Positions 7,940 to 17,872 of a stretch of 64,000 nt of DNA are shown here, piece by piece. The translations under genes were made by a program, and so were the position numbers. Every line of letters starts with the position of its first letter. Position 1 is the first letter of the stretch. Source of the DNA: Streptomyces sp. NRRL S-1022 (GTDB lineage Bacteria; Actinomycetota; Actinomycetes; Streptomycetales; Streptomycetaceae); assembly GCF_000720135.1 (NCBI RefSeq), contig NZ_JOIU01000041.1, positions 45,932 through 109,931 on the forward strand, read 5' to 3'. A model generated the notes under the pieces. That model searched no databases, was not told where the DNA came from, and saw only the letters and a program-made list of their open reading frames with translations.

Positions 7940-9304
7940 TTGCCGAAGCAGATCCATCTCGCCGCCCAGTTGCCGGGCATCCACAACGTCACCGTATGGT
8001 CGGACCCGCGCTCCCGGAGCCAGATCGCCATCAGCTCATTCGTGGACCTCGCACGGACCGCGGAGCGCGGCAGGTTCGACTTCTTCTTCCTCGCCGAGGG
8101 GCTGCGGCTGCGCGAACACAAGGGCAGCCTCTACGAACTGGACGTGGCGGGCCGGCCGGACAACCTGACGATGCTGAGCGCCCTGGCCGCCGTCACCACC
8201 CGTCTCGGGGTCGCCGCCACCGTCAACGCCACGTTCAACGAGCCGTACGAGGTGGCGCGCCGGCTCGCGACCCTGGACCACCTGAGCGGCGGGCGGGCCG
8301 GCTGGAACGTGGTGACCAGTTTCGACGCCTTCACCGGGGAGAACTTCCGCCGCGGCGGCTTCCTCGCCGAGGCCGACCGCTACACGCGCGCCGCCGAGTT
8401 CCTGGCCACGGCGCGTGAACTGTGGGACAGCTGGGCCGACGGGGACGTACGCGCCGACGCGGCGGCCGGGCGGTTCGTGCACCCCGGGGCCGGTGAGTTC
8501 GCCCACCACGGCGAACACTTCGACATCTCGGGGCGGTTCACCACCCCGCGCGCCCCGCAGGGCCACCCGGTGATCATCCAGGCCGGGGAGTCCGGCCCGG
8601 GCCGCGAGTTCGCGGCCTCGGACGCCGAGGTCGTCTTCAGCAAGTACAACCGCCTGGACGAGGCCCGCGCCTTCTACCGGGACGTCAAGGGCCGGCTCGC
8701 CCGGTACGGCCGCTCCCCGGACGACCTGCGGATCATGCCCACCGCGACCGTCGTCGTCGCCGACACCGACGCGGAGGCCGCGGCGTACGCCGACGAGATC
8801 ACCCGGGCCCAGGTGAGCCCGCAGACCGCCCTCGCCCACCTGGAGGCCGTCTGGGGCCGCGACCTGTCCGCGTACGACCCGGACGGGCCGCTGCCCGACG
8901 TCGACCCGGAACCCGAGTCGCTGGTGCTGAAGGGGCATTCGGTGTTCCGCAGCGGCCGGGCCGAGACCGCCCGGCGCTGGCGCGCCCTGGCCGCGGAACG
9001 CGGGCTGAGCATCCGCGAGCTCGTGATCGAGGTGCACGGCGGACAGACCTTCGTCGGCAGCCCGCACACCGTCGCCGACGCCCTCGACCACTTCGTGCAG
9101 AGCGACGGCGCCGACGGGTTCGTCTTCGCCACGCACCTGACGCCCGGCGGCCTGGACGACTTCGTGGACCGGGTGGTGCCCCTGCTGCAGGAGAAAGGCG
9201 TCCACCGCCCGGACTACACCGGCACGACCCTGCGGCACCATCTCGGCCTCGCCCCGCGCCCGCACGCCGGGCGCCCGTCCGGGAACGCACAGGAGGCATC
9301 GTGA
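7940..9304 (+). CDS. NtaA/SnaA/DszA-type FMN-dependent monooxygenase
   Basis: A 454-aa member of the bacterial luciferase-like superfamily. It opens with KQIHLAAQLPGIHNVTVW, has FFLAEGLRLREH at the end of a beta strand, and carries the family core RRLATLDHLSGGRAGWNVVTS (residues about 110-130) and HPVIIQAGESGPGREFA. These enzymes use FMNH2 supplied by a separate reductase to oxidise substrates such as nitrilotriacetate, sulfones or pristinamycin IIB. TTG 7940 was chosen because AGAAGGAG lies a normal distance upstream and the luciferase fold begins there; the in-frame upstream extension has no homology sense. It overlaps the next monooxygenase by four bases. No flavin reductase is adjacent, so reductant must come from elsewhere. 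Confidence 0.87.
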   Translation: MPKQIHLAAQLPGIHNVTVWSDPRSRSQIAISSFVDLARTAERGRFDFFFLAEGLRLREHKGSLYELDVAGRPDNLTMLSALAAVTTRLGVAATVNATFNEPYEVARRLATLDHLSGGRAGWNVVTSFDAFTGENFRRGGFLAEADRYTRAAEFLATARELWDSWADGDVRADAAAGRFVHPGAGEFAHHGEHFDISGRFTTPRAPQGHPVIIQAGESGPGREFAASDAEVVFSKYNRLDEARAFYRDVKGRLARYGRSPDDLRIMPTATVVVADTDAEAAAYADEITRAQVSPQTALAHLEAVWGRDLSAYDPDGPLPDVDPEPESLVLKGHSVFRSGRAETARRWRALAAERGLSIRELVIEVHGGQTFVGSPHTVADALDHFVQSDGADGFVFATHLTPGGLDDFVDRVVPLLQEKGVHRPDYTGTTLRHHLGLAPRPHAGRPSGNAQEAS

Positions 9305-10512
9305 ACGACAGCCCGCTCCACCTCGCCGTCGCCCTCGACGGCGCCGGCTGGCACCCCGCGGCCTGGCGGTCCGAGGACGCCCGCCCCGGCGCCCTGTTCA
9401 CCGCCGCGTACTGGGCGGACCTGGTCGCGGAGGCCGAACACGGCCTGCTCGACCTCGTCACCTTCGAGGACGCCCTCGGCCCGCAGTCGGCCGCGCCGCA
9501 CCGCCCCGACGACCGGACCGACCAGGTCCGCGGCAGGCTCGACGCCGTCCTGCTCGCCTCCCACCTGGCCCTGCGCACCACGCACATCGGCCTGGTCCCC
9601 ACGGTCAACGTCACCCACACCGAGCCGTTCCACGTCGCCGTCGGCATCGCCACCCTCGACCACGTCAGCGAGGGCCGGGCCGGCTGGCGCCCGCAGATCG
9701 CCTCCCGCGCCGCCGACGCCGCCCACTTCGGCCGCCGCACCACCCCGCAGCTCACCGACGACGACGTGCGCGACCCCGAGCTGATCGCCGCACGGCTGCG
9801 CCCGCTGTTCGCCGAGGCCACCGACGTGGTGGAGGTGGCACGGCGGCTGTGGGACAGCTGGGAGGACGACGCGGAGATACGGGACACGGCCACGGGCCGC
9901 TTCCTCGACCGCGGCAAGCTGCACCACATCGACTTCGAGGGCCCGCACTTCAGCGTGCGGGGTCCCTCGATCACCCCGCGCCCGCCGCAGGGCCAGCCGG
10001 TCGTGGCGAGCCTCGCGCACGCCTCCACGCCGTACGAGTTCGCGGCGCGCGGCTGCGACGTCGTCTTCGTCACCCCCCGCGACCGTACGGGTGCCAAGGC
10101 GATCCTCGCGCAGGTGGACGAGGCCGTCGACCGGGTCGGCAGGGACCTGCGGGACCGGCCGCTGCGCCGGTTCGCGGACCTGGTCGTCTTCCTCAACGAC
10201 GAGCCCGGCGCCGCCGCCCGCCGCAAGGAGCGTCTGGACGCGCTGGACGGCACCGAGTACACCTCGGACGCCGCCGTCTTCACCGGAACCCCCGGCGAAC
10301 TGGCCGGCCTGCTGCTCGACTGGCGCGCCGCCGGGCTCGACGGCTTCCGCCTGCGCCCCGGCGCGCTGCCGCACGACCTCACCGCGATCACCCGGCGGCT
10401 GGTGCCGGAACTGCGGCACCGCGACGCGTTCCGCCGCGCGTACGGCACCGGGACCCTGCGGTCCCGGCTGGGCCTGCCGGTTCCCCGCAACCGGTACGCG
10501 CAGGACGGCTGA
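9301..10512 (+). CDS. LLM-class flavin-dependent oxidoreductase
   Basis: A 403-aa second luciferase-like monooxygenase starting at GTG 9301 behind AGGAGGCATC and overlapping the first enzyme by GTGA. It shares the core VGIATLDHVSEGRAGWRPQ and RPPQGQPVVASLAHAST but is shorter and diverged, with a different C-terminus (LRSRLGLPVPRNRY). Tight coupling implies the two act on the same substrate, either as a two-protein oxygenase or as sequential steps. It ends eight bases before the convergent SWIM-protein gene. The substrate is unknown. Confidence 0.85.
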   Translation: MNDSPLHLAVALDGAGWHPAAWRSEDARPGALFTAAYWADLVAEAEHGLLDLVTFEDALGPQSAAPHRPDDRTDQVRGRLDAVLLASHLALRTTHIGLVPTVNVTHTEPFHVAVGIATLDHVSEGRAGWRPQIASRAADAAHFGRRTTPQLTDDDVRDPELIAARLRPLFAEATDVVEVARRLWDSWEDDAEIRDTATGRFLDRGKLHHIDFEGPHFSVRGPSITPRPPQGQPVVASLAHASTPYEFAARGCDVVFVTPRDRTGAKAILAQVDEAVDRVGRDLRDRPLRRFADLVVFLNDEPGAAARRKERLDALDGTEYTSDAAVFTGTPGELAGLLLDWRAAGLDGFRLRPGALPHDLTAITRRLVPELRHRDAFRRAYGTGTLRSRLGLPVPRNRYAQDG

Positions 10513-10520
10513 CCCGGCCG

Positions 10521-12362
10521 TCAGAGGCAGTCCTCCGGTATGCCGAGCCCGGTCAGCGCGCCCACCGGGTCGAGGTCCGGGGTGCCGCGGGGCCACCAGT
10601 CGTCCTGGCCGGGCTCCGACTCGTAGGCGTACCACAGGCCGTCGCGGCCCAGGCGCAGCTGGACGTGGCCGCGCGGGTGGGTGAGACGGTTGCGCCAGGG
10701 GCGGAAGGCCGGCAGGTCGGCCGCGAGCAGCAGCGGGCGGGCCCGGTCGAAACGGCCGGCCGGCGGGTCCCACGGCTCTTCCAGGACCTCCAGCCCCGCC
10801 AGGCTGCCCTGCCGCCAGGCCGCGACGGCACGCGCCAGCTCGGCCGGGGTGCGGCCGGCGGCGCCGGCGAGCGTGGCGTACAGCGTGCGGGTGGCCGCGG
10901 TCAGCCCGGAGCCGGGGCGGGCCGCGGCCAGCCGTACCGCGTCCTGCCACAGCGTCAGCTCGCCGACCGGGTCACGGCCGGTGCCGAGCAGGGCGTGGGC
11001 GCGGGCGGCGGCGTCGGTCGCCAGCTGGTCCAGCGCGAAGGGGTCCGGGCCGCCGGGCGCCGACGGGTAGACCGGGGGCTGCCCGGGGTGCGGGGGCACC
11101 GGCATCGGCGGGGGCAGCGGGGGGCGTTCGCGCTCGGCGAGGGCGTCGGTGGCCCGGATGCCGGGCAGGGTCTCCGGCTGCCGTTCCCGGGCGGCGCGGG
11201 CCGCGCGGGCGGCGCTGCGCCGGGACAGCGCGTCGAGCAGCTCCTTCTCGCCCCGGCCGCGCAGCAGGAGCAGCACGAACGGGTCGGCGTCGAGGAGACG
11301 GGCCGTCTGGTAGCAGAGCGCGGCGGCGTGCTTGCAGGGGTGTCCGGAGTCGGGGCAGCTGCAACGGGGGGCGAGGTCGCCGGGGCCGGGCAGCAGGGGC
11401 ACCCCGCAGTCGGCGAGCGAGTGGGGCAGCTCCTTGTCGAGCAGCGCCGCGATGTGGCCCGGCCGGTCGGCCGCGGCGTCCAGGAACCGCTCCCAGTCCT
11501 CGTCCTCCAGCGTCCGCACGCGCACCTGCACCCGGTAGGGCCGGGGCCTGCTGCCGCGCACGTACGCCAGCACCAGCCCCGGTGTGACGGTGATCGCGTC
11601 CACGTGCCCCTGGTCCGCGTACCCCCGGCCCCGCACCAGCCGCCCGGCGTCCAGCGCGCCCCGCTCCAACGCCTCCACCCAGGCGTTCCCCCACCAGGTC
11701 CCGGCGAACGGGCCGTCTCCCGCGGCATCCGCGCGGGGCGCGAACGCCGGGAAGGTGCGGCGCAGTTCGCCGTCGCGGTGGGGGGTGGCCATGGTGGCGG
11801 GCACGTGCGGGGGCGCGGGGGCGGGGGCCGGCGCCGGCGGGGCCGGCTCGTCGGGTTCCGGCGCGGGGGCGGGCGGGGGGGGGGGCGGCGACGGGGTACG
11901 CGGTGCCGCGGGGGCCCGGCGCACGCGACGGGGCTGCGCCGCCTCGGCGCGCAGGGCTTCCCGCCGGGCAGCCCTGAGTGCCTCCCGGGCCACGTCACCG
12001 GGACGCCCACCCGCCGCAGCACCGAAGCCGCCACCCGCAGCCGAACCCACGACCCCTTGGGACTCCCCGCCCACCGCCGGCCCGGCATCCTCGTCCACCA
12101 CCCGTCCGGCAGCCTCGTCCACCGCCGGTACGGAACCGGCGGTCCCGGGCCCCTCTCCCCCGGGCCCTGAGACCGCGGCGCCCCTGAGCGCCTCCCGGGC
12201 CGAGTCGGCGGGCCTCGGGTCGGTGTTGTCGGCGGGTGCCGCTTCCGCCGCGGGGGTGTCGTGGTCCCCGCCCGGATCCGGGGCGGACCCGGCCCGTTCG
12301 CGGGCCGCGCGCAGGGCCTGGCGGGCGGCGTCGCCGGGGCGGGGACGGCCGGCGTCCGTCAT
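10521..12362 (-). CDS. SWIM zinc-finger family protein
   Basis: A 613-aa protein. The first ~200 residues are Ala/Pro/Gly-rich with repeated DxAREALRAA-like segments, probably disordered. A folded region begins near LRRTFPAFAPRAD and contains WWGNAWVEALE and GYADQGHVDAITVTPG, typical of actinobacterial SWIM proteins. The SWIM finger CSCPDSGHPCKHAAALCY (CxC...CxH) follows. Its ATG (12362) overlaps the TGA of the upstream SNF2 helicase by four bases. SWIM-SNF2 pairs are widely conserved in actinomycetes, and the finger is thought to bind DNA or protein partners of the helicase. The exact cellular role is not established. Confidence 0.87.
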   Translation of the reverse strand: MTDAGRPRPGDAARQALRAARERAGSAPDPGGDHDTPAAEAAPADNTDPRPADSAREALRGAAVSGPGGEGPGTAGSVPAVDEAAGRVVDEDAGPAVGGESQGVVGSAAGGGFGAAAGGRPGDVAREALRAARREALRAEAAQPRRVRRAPAAPRTPSPPPPPPAPAPEPDEPAPPAPAPAPAPPHVPATMATPHRDGELRRTFPAFAPRADAAGDGPFAGTWWGNAWVEALERGALDAGRLVRGRGYADQGHVDAITVTPGLVLAYVRGSRPRPYRVQVRVRTLEDEDWERFLDAAADRPGHIAALLDKELPHSLADCGVPLLPGPGDLAPRCSCPDSGHPCKHAAALCYQTARLLDADPFVLLLLRGRGEKELLDALSRRSAARAARAARERQPETLPGIRATDALAERERPPLPPPMPVPPHPGQPPVYPSAPGGPDPFALDQLATDAAARAHALLGTGRDPVGELTLWQDAVRLAAARPGSGLTAATRTLYATLAGAAGRTPAELARAVAAWRQGSLAGLEVLEEPWDPPAGRFDRARPLLLAADLPAFRPWRNRLTHPRGHVQLRLGRDGLWYAYESEPGQDDWWPRGTPDLDPVGALTGLGIPEDCL

Positions 12363-15232
12363 GGCGTCCTCCGCAGGGAGACGAGGTCGGACAGTTCGCG
12401 GTCCGTCAGCTCGGTGAGGGCGGCCTCGCCGGAACCGAGGACGGCGTCGGCCAGGGCGCGCTTGGCGGCGAGCATCTCGGCGATGCGGTCCTCCACCGTG
12501 CCCTCGGTGACCAGCCGGTGCACCTGGACCGGCTGGGTCTGCCCGATGCGGTAGGCGCGGTCGGTGGCCTGTTCCTCGACGGCCGGGTTCCACCAGCGGT
12601 CGAAGTGGACGACGTGGCCCGCACGGGTGAGGTTGAGGCCGGTGCCGGCCGCCTTCAGGGACAGCACGAGCACCGGGGTCTCACCGTTCTGGAAGCGGTC
12701 CACCATGCGCTCGCGCTCCGGCACCGGGGTGCCGCCGTGCAGCAGGTCCACCGGGATCGCGCGGGCGGACAGGTGGGCCGTGATGAGGCGGGCCATGCCG
12801 ACGTACTGGGTGAAGACGAGCGCCGAGCCGTCCTCGGCGAGCAGGGTGTCCAGCAGCTCGTCCAGCAGGGCGAGCTTGCCGGAGCGGGCGGCGAGCCGGT
12901 CGGGGTGCGCCTCCTCCTTCAGGTACAGCGCCGGGTGGTCGCAGATCTGCTTCAGCGCGCCCAGCAGCTTCAGCACCAGGCCCCGGCGGGCGATGCCCTC
13001 GGCGGTCTCGATGGCCAGCATCGACTCCCGCACCACCGCCTCGTACAGCGCGGCCTGTTCGCGGGTGAGCGGCACCGGGTGGTCCGTCTCGGTCTTGGGC
13101 GGCAGTTCGGGGACGATGCCGGGGTCGGACTTCCTGCGGCGCAGGAGGAACGGCCGTACCAGGCGGGCCAGCCGCTCGACCGCCTCCTCGTCCTCCCCGT
13201 TCTCCACCGCCCGCGCGTGCCGGGCGCGGAAGGACTTCAGCGGGCCGAGGAGCCCCGGGGTGGTCCAGTCGAGCAGGGCCCACAGCTCGGAGAGGTTGTT
13301 CTCCACCGGGGTGCCGGTGAGCGCCACGCGCGCGGGGGCCGGGATGGTGCGCAGCGCCTTGGCGGTGGCCGAGAAGGGGTTCTTCACGTGCTGGGCCTCG
13401 TCGGCGACGACCATGCCCCAGCGCTCTTCGGCGAGCCCGGCCGCGGCGGAGCGCATGGTGCCGTACGTGGTGAGGACGAAACCGCCGTCCAGTCCCTCCA
13501 GACTGCGGTCCTGGCCGTGGAAGCGGCGGACGGGCACGCCGGGCGCGAACCGGTTGATCTCCCGCTGCCAGTTGCCGAGCAGGGAGGCCGGACAGACCAC
13601 GAGGGTCGGCTCGGTACGGGCCCGCTTGAGGTGCAGGGCGATGAGGGTGACGGTCTTGCCGAGGCCCATGTCGTCGGCGAGGCAGCCGCCGAGGCCGAGG
13701 GAGGTCATCAGCTCCAGCCAGGCCAGGCCGCGCAGCTGGTAGTCGCGGAGGGTGGCGGCGAGACCGGGCGGCGGCTCGGCGGGGCGCAGGCCCGCGGTGA
13801 GGCGGTCGCGGAGGGCGGCCAGCGCCCCGGCAGGGACGGCCTCGACGGTCTCGCCGTCGACCTCGGCGGTGCCGGTGAGGGCGACGGACAGCGCGTCGAC
13901 CGGGTCGAGCAGGCCGAGTTCGCGCTTGCGCGCCTTGCGCACGAGAGCGGGGTCGACCAGCACCCAGCGGTCCCGCAGCCGTACGGCCGGGCGGTGGGCC
14001 TCGGCGAGGGTGTCCATCTCCGCCTCGCTCAGCGGATCGCCGCCGAGCGCCAGCTGCCAGCGGAACCGGAGCAGCTCCTCGCCCTCGAAGAAGCCGGTGC
14101 CGTCGGTCGCCGAGCCGGGCGCCGGGCGGATCACCGCGGTGGCGGTCAGGTCGCGGGCGAGGTCGCGGGGCCAGTGCACCGCGACCCCGGCGGCGGCCAG
14201 CCGGCCCGCCGCCACGCCGAGCAGCTCGCCCAGCTCCTCCTCGGACAGGGCGAGGACGCCTGGCACGTCCTGTTCGGCGAGGCGGTCCAGGGGCGGCCAC
14301 ACGCGGGCGGCGCGCCGGACGGCGAGGGCCGCGTCCACGCGCGCGCGGGGCCCGAACGCCGGGTCGGCCTCCCCCGTCCACAGGGCTGCCGCGTCGGCCA
14401 CCAGGGTGGGGTCGGCGAGGCTGTGCACCTGCACGACGGCCGCGCCCGCGGACCGCGTCCCCTCGTGCGCGCCGGCGTCGAACACGTCGTACGCGGACAG
14501 GTCCAGGCGGAGCGAGATCCGCACCCCGGCGTCCATCCCGGCGGCGACCTCGGCCGCCCAGGCGTGTGCCCCGGGCAGGGCCTGGGGCTCGAGGGCGGCG
14601 TAGGGCCGGCCGGCGGTGTGGGGGGCGGCCGGTGTGCGGGGCAGGGTGTCGGCGACCGCGTCCAGGAAGGAGCGGACCAGGGCCTCCGGGTCGGGCAGGC
14701 ACAGCGGGCCCGGCCCGGGGAGGGGCACCGCGTGGCCCTCGGGCGGCAGGGCGGCGGCGACGGCCCGCAGGTGGGCGATGTCGTCGGGCTCCAGCGGGCC
14801 GGCCCGCCAGGCGTCGTGGCCGCCCGGGGTAAGGCCGGGCAGCAGCCGGCCGCGGGCGGCGAGCCGCAGCGCGTGCAGGGCGGCGGCGCCCCAGCAGGCG
14901 GTGGCCGGGTGGGCGGCCGGGTCGCGCCGGGCGCGGACCAGCAGCGGCAGGGCCTCGGCGAGCGGCAGGGTCAGCGCGGGCACCCGGCGGCGGCGCACAC
15001 CGGCGCCGTGGCGGCGGACGACCGTCAGCTCCTCCGGGGCGCGCCCGGTGCCGGCGGGCAGCGGGTCGCCGTCCGGGGACCAGAAGGCCAGGCGGCCCTC
15101 GCGGGGCAGGGGCGCGGGCAGGTAGACGGACGCGAGGCGCACCGGGACCGGCTGCCCGGTCTCCGCCCCCGCCCCCGTGCCGGGGGCCGGGGAGCCGCCC
15201 GTGCGCTCGGCCACCGCAGCCGTGCCGCTCAT
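12359..15232 (-). CDS. SNF2-type DEAD/DEAH-box helicase
   Basis: A 957-aa SWI2/SNF2 ATPase. An actinobacterial N-terminal region (about 1-440) precedes the helicase core: LRDYQLRGLAWLELM (motif Q), DDMGLGKTVTLIAL (I, Walker A), DEAQHVKNP (II, DExH-like), ALTGTPVENN (III), SALVFTQYVGMARLI (IV), VLVLSLKAAGTGLNLTRAGHVVHFDRWWNPAVEEQATDRAYRIGQ (V-VI). It probably remodels or translocates on double-stranded DNA. ATG 15232 was preferred over an in-frame GTG four codons earlier because GGAGG is positioned for the ATG. It is the first gene of a two-gene unit with the SWIM protein. Confidence 0.9.
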   Translation of the reverse strand: MSGTAAVAERTGGSPAPGTGAGAETGQPVPVRLASVYLPAPLPREGRLAFWSPDGDPLPAGTGRAPEELTVVRRHGAGVRRRRVPALTLPLAEALPLLVRARRDPAAHPATACWGAAALHALRLAARGRLLPGLTPGGHDAWRAGPLEPDDIAHLRAVAAALPPEGHAVPLPGPGPLCLPDPEALVRSFLDAVADTLPRTPAAPHTAGRPYAALEPQALPGAHAWAAEVAAGMDAGVRISLRLDLSAYDVFDAGAHEGTRSAGAAVVQVHSLADPTLVADAAALWTGEADPAFGPRARVDAALAVRRAARVWPPLDRLAEQDVPGVLALSEEELGELLGVAAGRLAAAGVAVHWPRDLARDLTATAVIRPAPGSATDGTGFFEGEELLRFRWQLALGGDPLSEAEMDTLAEAHRPAVRLRDRWVLVDPALVRKARKRELGLLDPVDALSVALTGTAEVDGETVEAVPAGALAALRDRLTAGLRPAEPPPGLAATLRDYQLRGLAWLELMTSLGLGGCLADDMGLGKTVTLIALHLKRARTEPTLVVCPASLLGNWQREINRFAPGVPVRRFHGQDRSLEGLDGGFVLTTYGTMRSAAAGLAEERWGMVVADEAQHVKNPFSATAKALRTIPAPARVALTGTPVENNLSELWALLDWTTPGLLGPLKSFRARHARAVENGEDEEAVERLARLVRPFLLRRRKSDPGIVPELPPKTETDHPVPLTREQAALYEAVVRESMLAIETAEGIARRGLVLKLLGALKQICDHPALYLKEEAHPDRLAARSGKLALLDELLDTLLAEDGSALVFTQYVGMARLITAHLSARAIPVDLLHGGTPVPERERMVDRFQNGETPVLVLSLKAAGTGLNLTRAGHVVHFDRWWNPAVEEQATDRAYRIGQTQPVQVHRLVTEGTVEDRIAEMLAAKRALADAVLGSGEAALTELTDRELSDLVSLRRTP

Positions 15233-15328
15233 ACGTCCTGCCACCTCCCGCCGATGTGTCGGATCAGTCGTCTCCGACTCTACGGGCGGGGTCTGACAAT
15301 CGGCCCCGGGGCCGGTGCGGGCCCGGGG

Positions 15329-15910
15329 CTACGGCACCGTGCGGGAGACCACGAACACCATCGGACGCGCGGGGTCGGCCAGGTTGACGACCACGTCCTG
15401 GGTGGGCGCCGGGTTCTTCTGCTCGTGGGTCAGGCCCCACCAGGGGCCCGGTCCGCCGAAGGTCCAGCCGCTGACCTTCCGGTCCCGTTCGCCGACGGCG
15501 ATCTCGTCCTTCTTCAGCTGCTCCCGGCGGACGCCCATGGCCTCCAGGAAGCTGTCCAGGCCCGCGGGGTTGGTGCGGAACTGGACGTAGAGGCGGCTGG
15601 TCTTCCAGTTGTTCGTCTCGTAGGAGGCGATGTCGTCGGCGGGGTGCGGGACGGTCACCTGGTAGAGGCGGCGCTGCACCTTCGAGGGCCAGCCCGGGGT
15701 GAGGCCGGTCGCCGAGTACTTCGCCTCCTTGTCCTTGCCGCTGTTGCGGCTCTGGTTCGCGGAGATCACCAGGTAGCCGGCCGGGACGCCGATGAGCAGG
15801 ACGATGATCAGCAGGGTGAGCGCCCGGCGCCGGGCCTTGTGCCGGGGGTCCTCGGCGGGCCGCCGCGGCTCGTCCGGCGGGCCGCCCTGGTGGGGCAGCG
15901 ACGGCGTCAT
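15329..15910 (-). CDS. Single-pass membrane protein, unknown function
   Basis: A 193-aa protein: a charged cytosolic N-terminus (PRHKARRR), one transmembrane helix (ALTLLIIVLLIGVPAGYLVIS, about residues 29-49), then an extracellular domain of about 140 aa containing LYQVTVPHPADDIASYETNNWKTSRLYVQFRT and ending in VVNLADPARPMVFVVSRTVP. There is no enzymatic motif. Its ATG overlaps the stop of the ROK kinase by ATGA, so it is the last gene of the sugar-uptake operon. I recognise it only as a conserved streptomycete membrane protein. Confidence 0.75.
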   Translation of the reverse strand: MTPSLPHQGGPPDEPRRPAEDPRHKARRRALTLLIIVLLIGVPAGYLVISANQSRNSGKDKEAKYSATGLTPGWPSKVQRRLYQVTVPHPADDIASYETNNWKTSRLYVQFRTNPAGLDSFLEAMGVRREQLKKDEIAVGERDRKVSGWTFGGPGPWWGLTHEQKNPAPTQDVVVNLADPARPMVFVVSRTVP

Positions 15911-17052
15911 GCGCTGTCCTGGTCGCGGCGGGACTGGACGTACCGCTCGTAGCGCTCGTAGCGCTCCACGCGGCGCCGCTTGGCCCGGCGGAACCGGCGG
16001 GCGACCAGCCGGGCCAGGTCGGCGGCGCCCACCATGCCCGCCTCGGGGCCGAGCTGGGCGCGGGTGATGCGGGCCTCGGGGCGGTAGCCGCGGCCGGTGA
16101 GGTGGCGCTTGAAGGCGTCCCGGGCCGGGCCGATGAGCAGGTCGTCGGCGGCGCTGACGCCGCCGCCGATCACGAAGCAGGACGGGTCGAGCGCCGCCGC
16201 GAGGTTGGCGATGCCGACGCCGAGCCACTGGCCGATGTCCTGGAGCAGCTCGATGCACATCGCGTCGCCCTCGCGGGCCAGCTCGGTGATCATCGGGCCG
16301 GTGATCTCGTGGATGTTGCCCTTGACGTGCTCGATGATCCCGTAGGCCACCGGCGAGTCGGCCGCGGCCAGCTCCCTGGCCTCGCGGACGAGCGCGTTGC
16401 CGGAGCTGTACTGCTCCCAGCAGCCGCGGTTGCCGCACGGGCAGCGGTGCCCGCCGGGCACGACCTGCATGTGGCCGAACTCCCCGGCGACCCCGAACTT
16501 GCCCCGCTTGACCTGGCCGTCCTCCAGGATGGCGCCGCCGATGCCGGTACCGAGGGTGATCATGACCAGGTGGTCCTCGCCGCGGCCGGCGCCGAACCGC
16601 CACTCCGCCCAGGCGGCGGTGTTGGCGTCGTTGTCCACCAGGACCGGCACGGCGAGCCGGCCGGCGATGCGGTCGCGCAGGGGCTCGTTGCGCCAGGACA
16701 GGTGGGGGGCGAACAGGACCCGGTTGCGGTCGGCGTCGACCCAGCCGGCCGCGCCGATGCCGACCGCGTGCACGTCGTGCCGGTCGGACAGGTCCAGCAC
16801 CAGCTCGACGATGGTGTCCTCGACGACCTTGGGGCTCTTGGACTTGTCCGGGGTCTCCGTGCGGAGCTTCTCCAGGATGTTGCCGTCGGCGTCCACGACG
16901 CCCGCCATGACCTTGGTGCCGCCGATGTCGATGCCGACGGTGGGCACACGGGGGGCAGTCAGATGTGACCGGCGTTCCCTGGTACCCACGGTTCGCAGGA
17001 CGGGTGCTCGGCGGGAGCCGATGGGGGCCGTGAGGTCGCGGTAGGTGCTCAT
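15907..17052 (-). CDS. ROK-family sugar kinase
   Basis: A 381-aa ROK protein without a DNA-binding domain, so an enzyme rather than a repressor. Phosphate-binding loop GIDIGGTKVMAGVVDADG lies near residue 40, the catalytic Asp in VLVDNDANTAAWAEW, ATP-loop TLGTGIGGAI, and the ROK zinc site GEFGHMQV...CPCGNRGCWEQYSSG. It probably phosphorylates the sugar imported by the ABC transporter just upstream, with glucose as the most common ROK substrate. The start is uncertain: ATG 17052 is used, but an in-frame ATG at 17121 lies inside the end of the ABC ATPase gene. An Arg-rich tail with repeated RYERYERY ends the protein. Confidence 0.87.
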   Translation of the reverse strand: MSTYRDLTAPIGSRRAPVLRTVGTRERRSHLTAPRVPTVGIDIGGTKVMAGVVDADGNILEKLRTETPDKSKSPKVVEDTIVELVLDLSDRHDVHAVGIGAAGWVDADRNRVLFAPHLSWRNEPLRDRIAGRLAVPVLVDNDANTAAWAEWRFGAGRGEDHLVMITLGTGIGGAILEDGQVKRGKFGVAGEFGHMQVVPGGHRCPCGNRGCWEQYSSGNALVREARELAAADSPVAYGIIEHVKGNIHEITGPMITELAREGDAMCIELLQDIGQWLGVGIANLAAALDPSCFVIGGGVSAADDLLIGPARDAFKRHLTGRGYRPEARITRAQLGPEAGMVGAADLARLVARRFRRAKRRRVERYERYERYVQSRRDQDSA

Positions 17053-17101
17053 CGGGCTCGATTGTGCCGCACCCTCACGCTGAGTGCTGCGCGGGGCGGC
17101 C

Positions 17102-17868
<767 letters not shown>

Positions 17869-17872
<4 letters not shown>

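Noticed and set aside
12236..15952. A 1238-codon open frame on the + strand opposite the SNF2 helicase
   Set aside because: Arg/Gly/Ala-rich shadow frame created by GC-biased third positions; the reverse strand has unmistakable helicase motifs.
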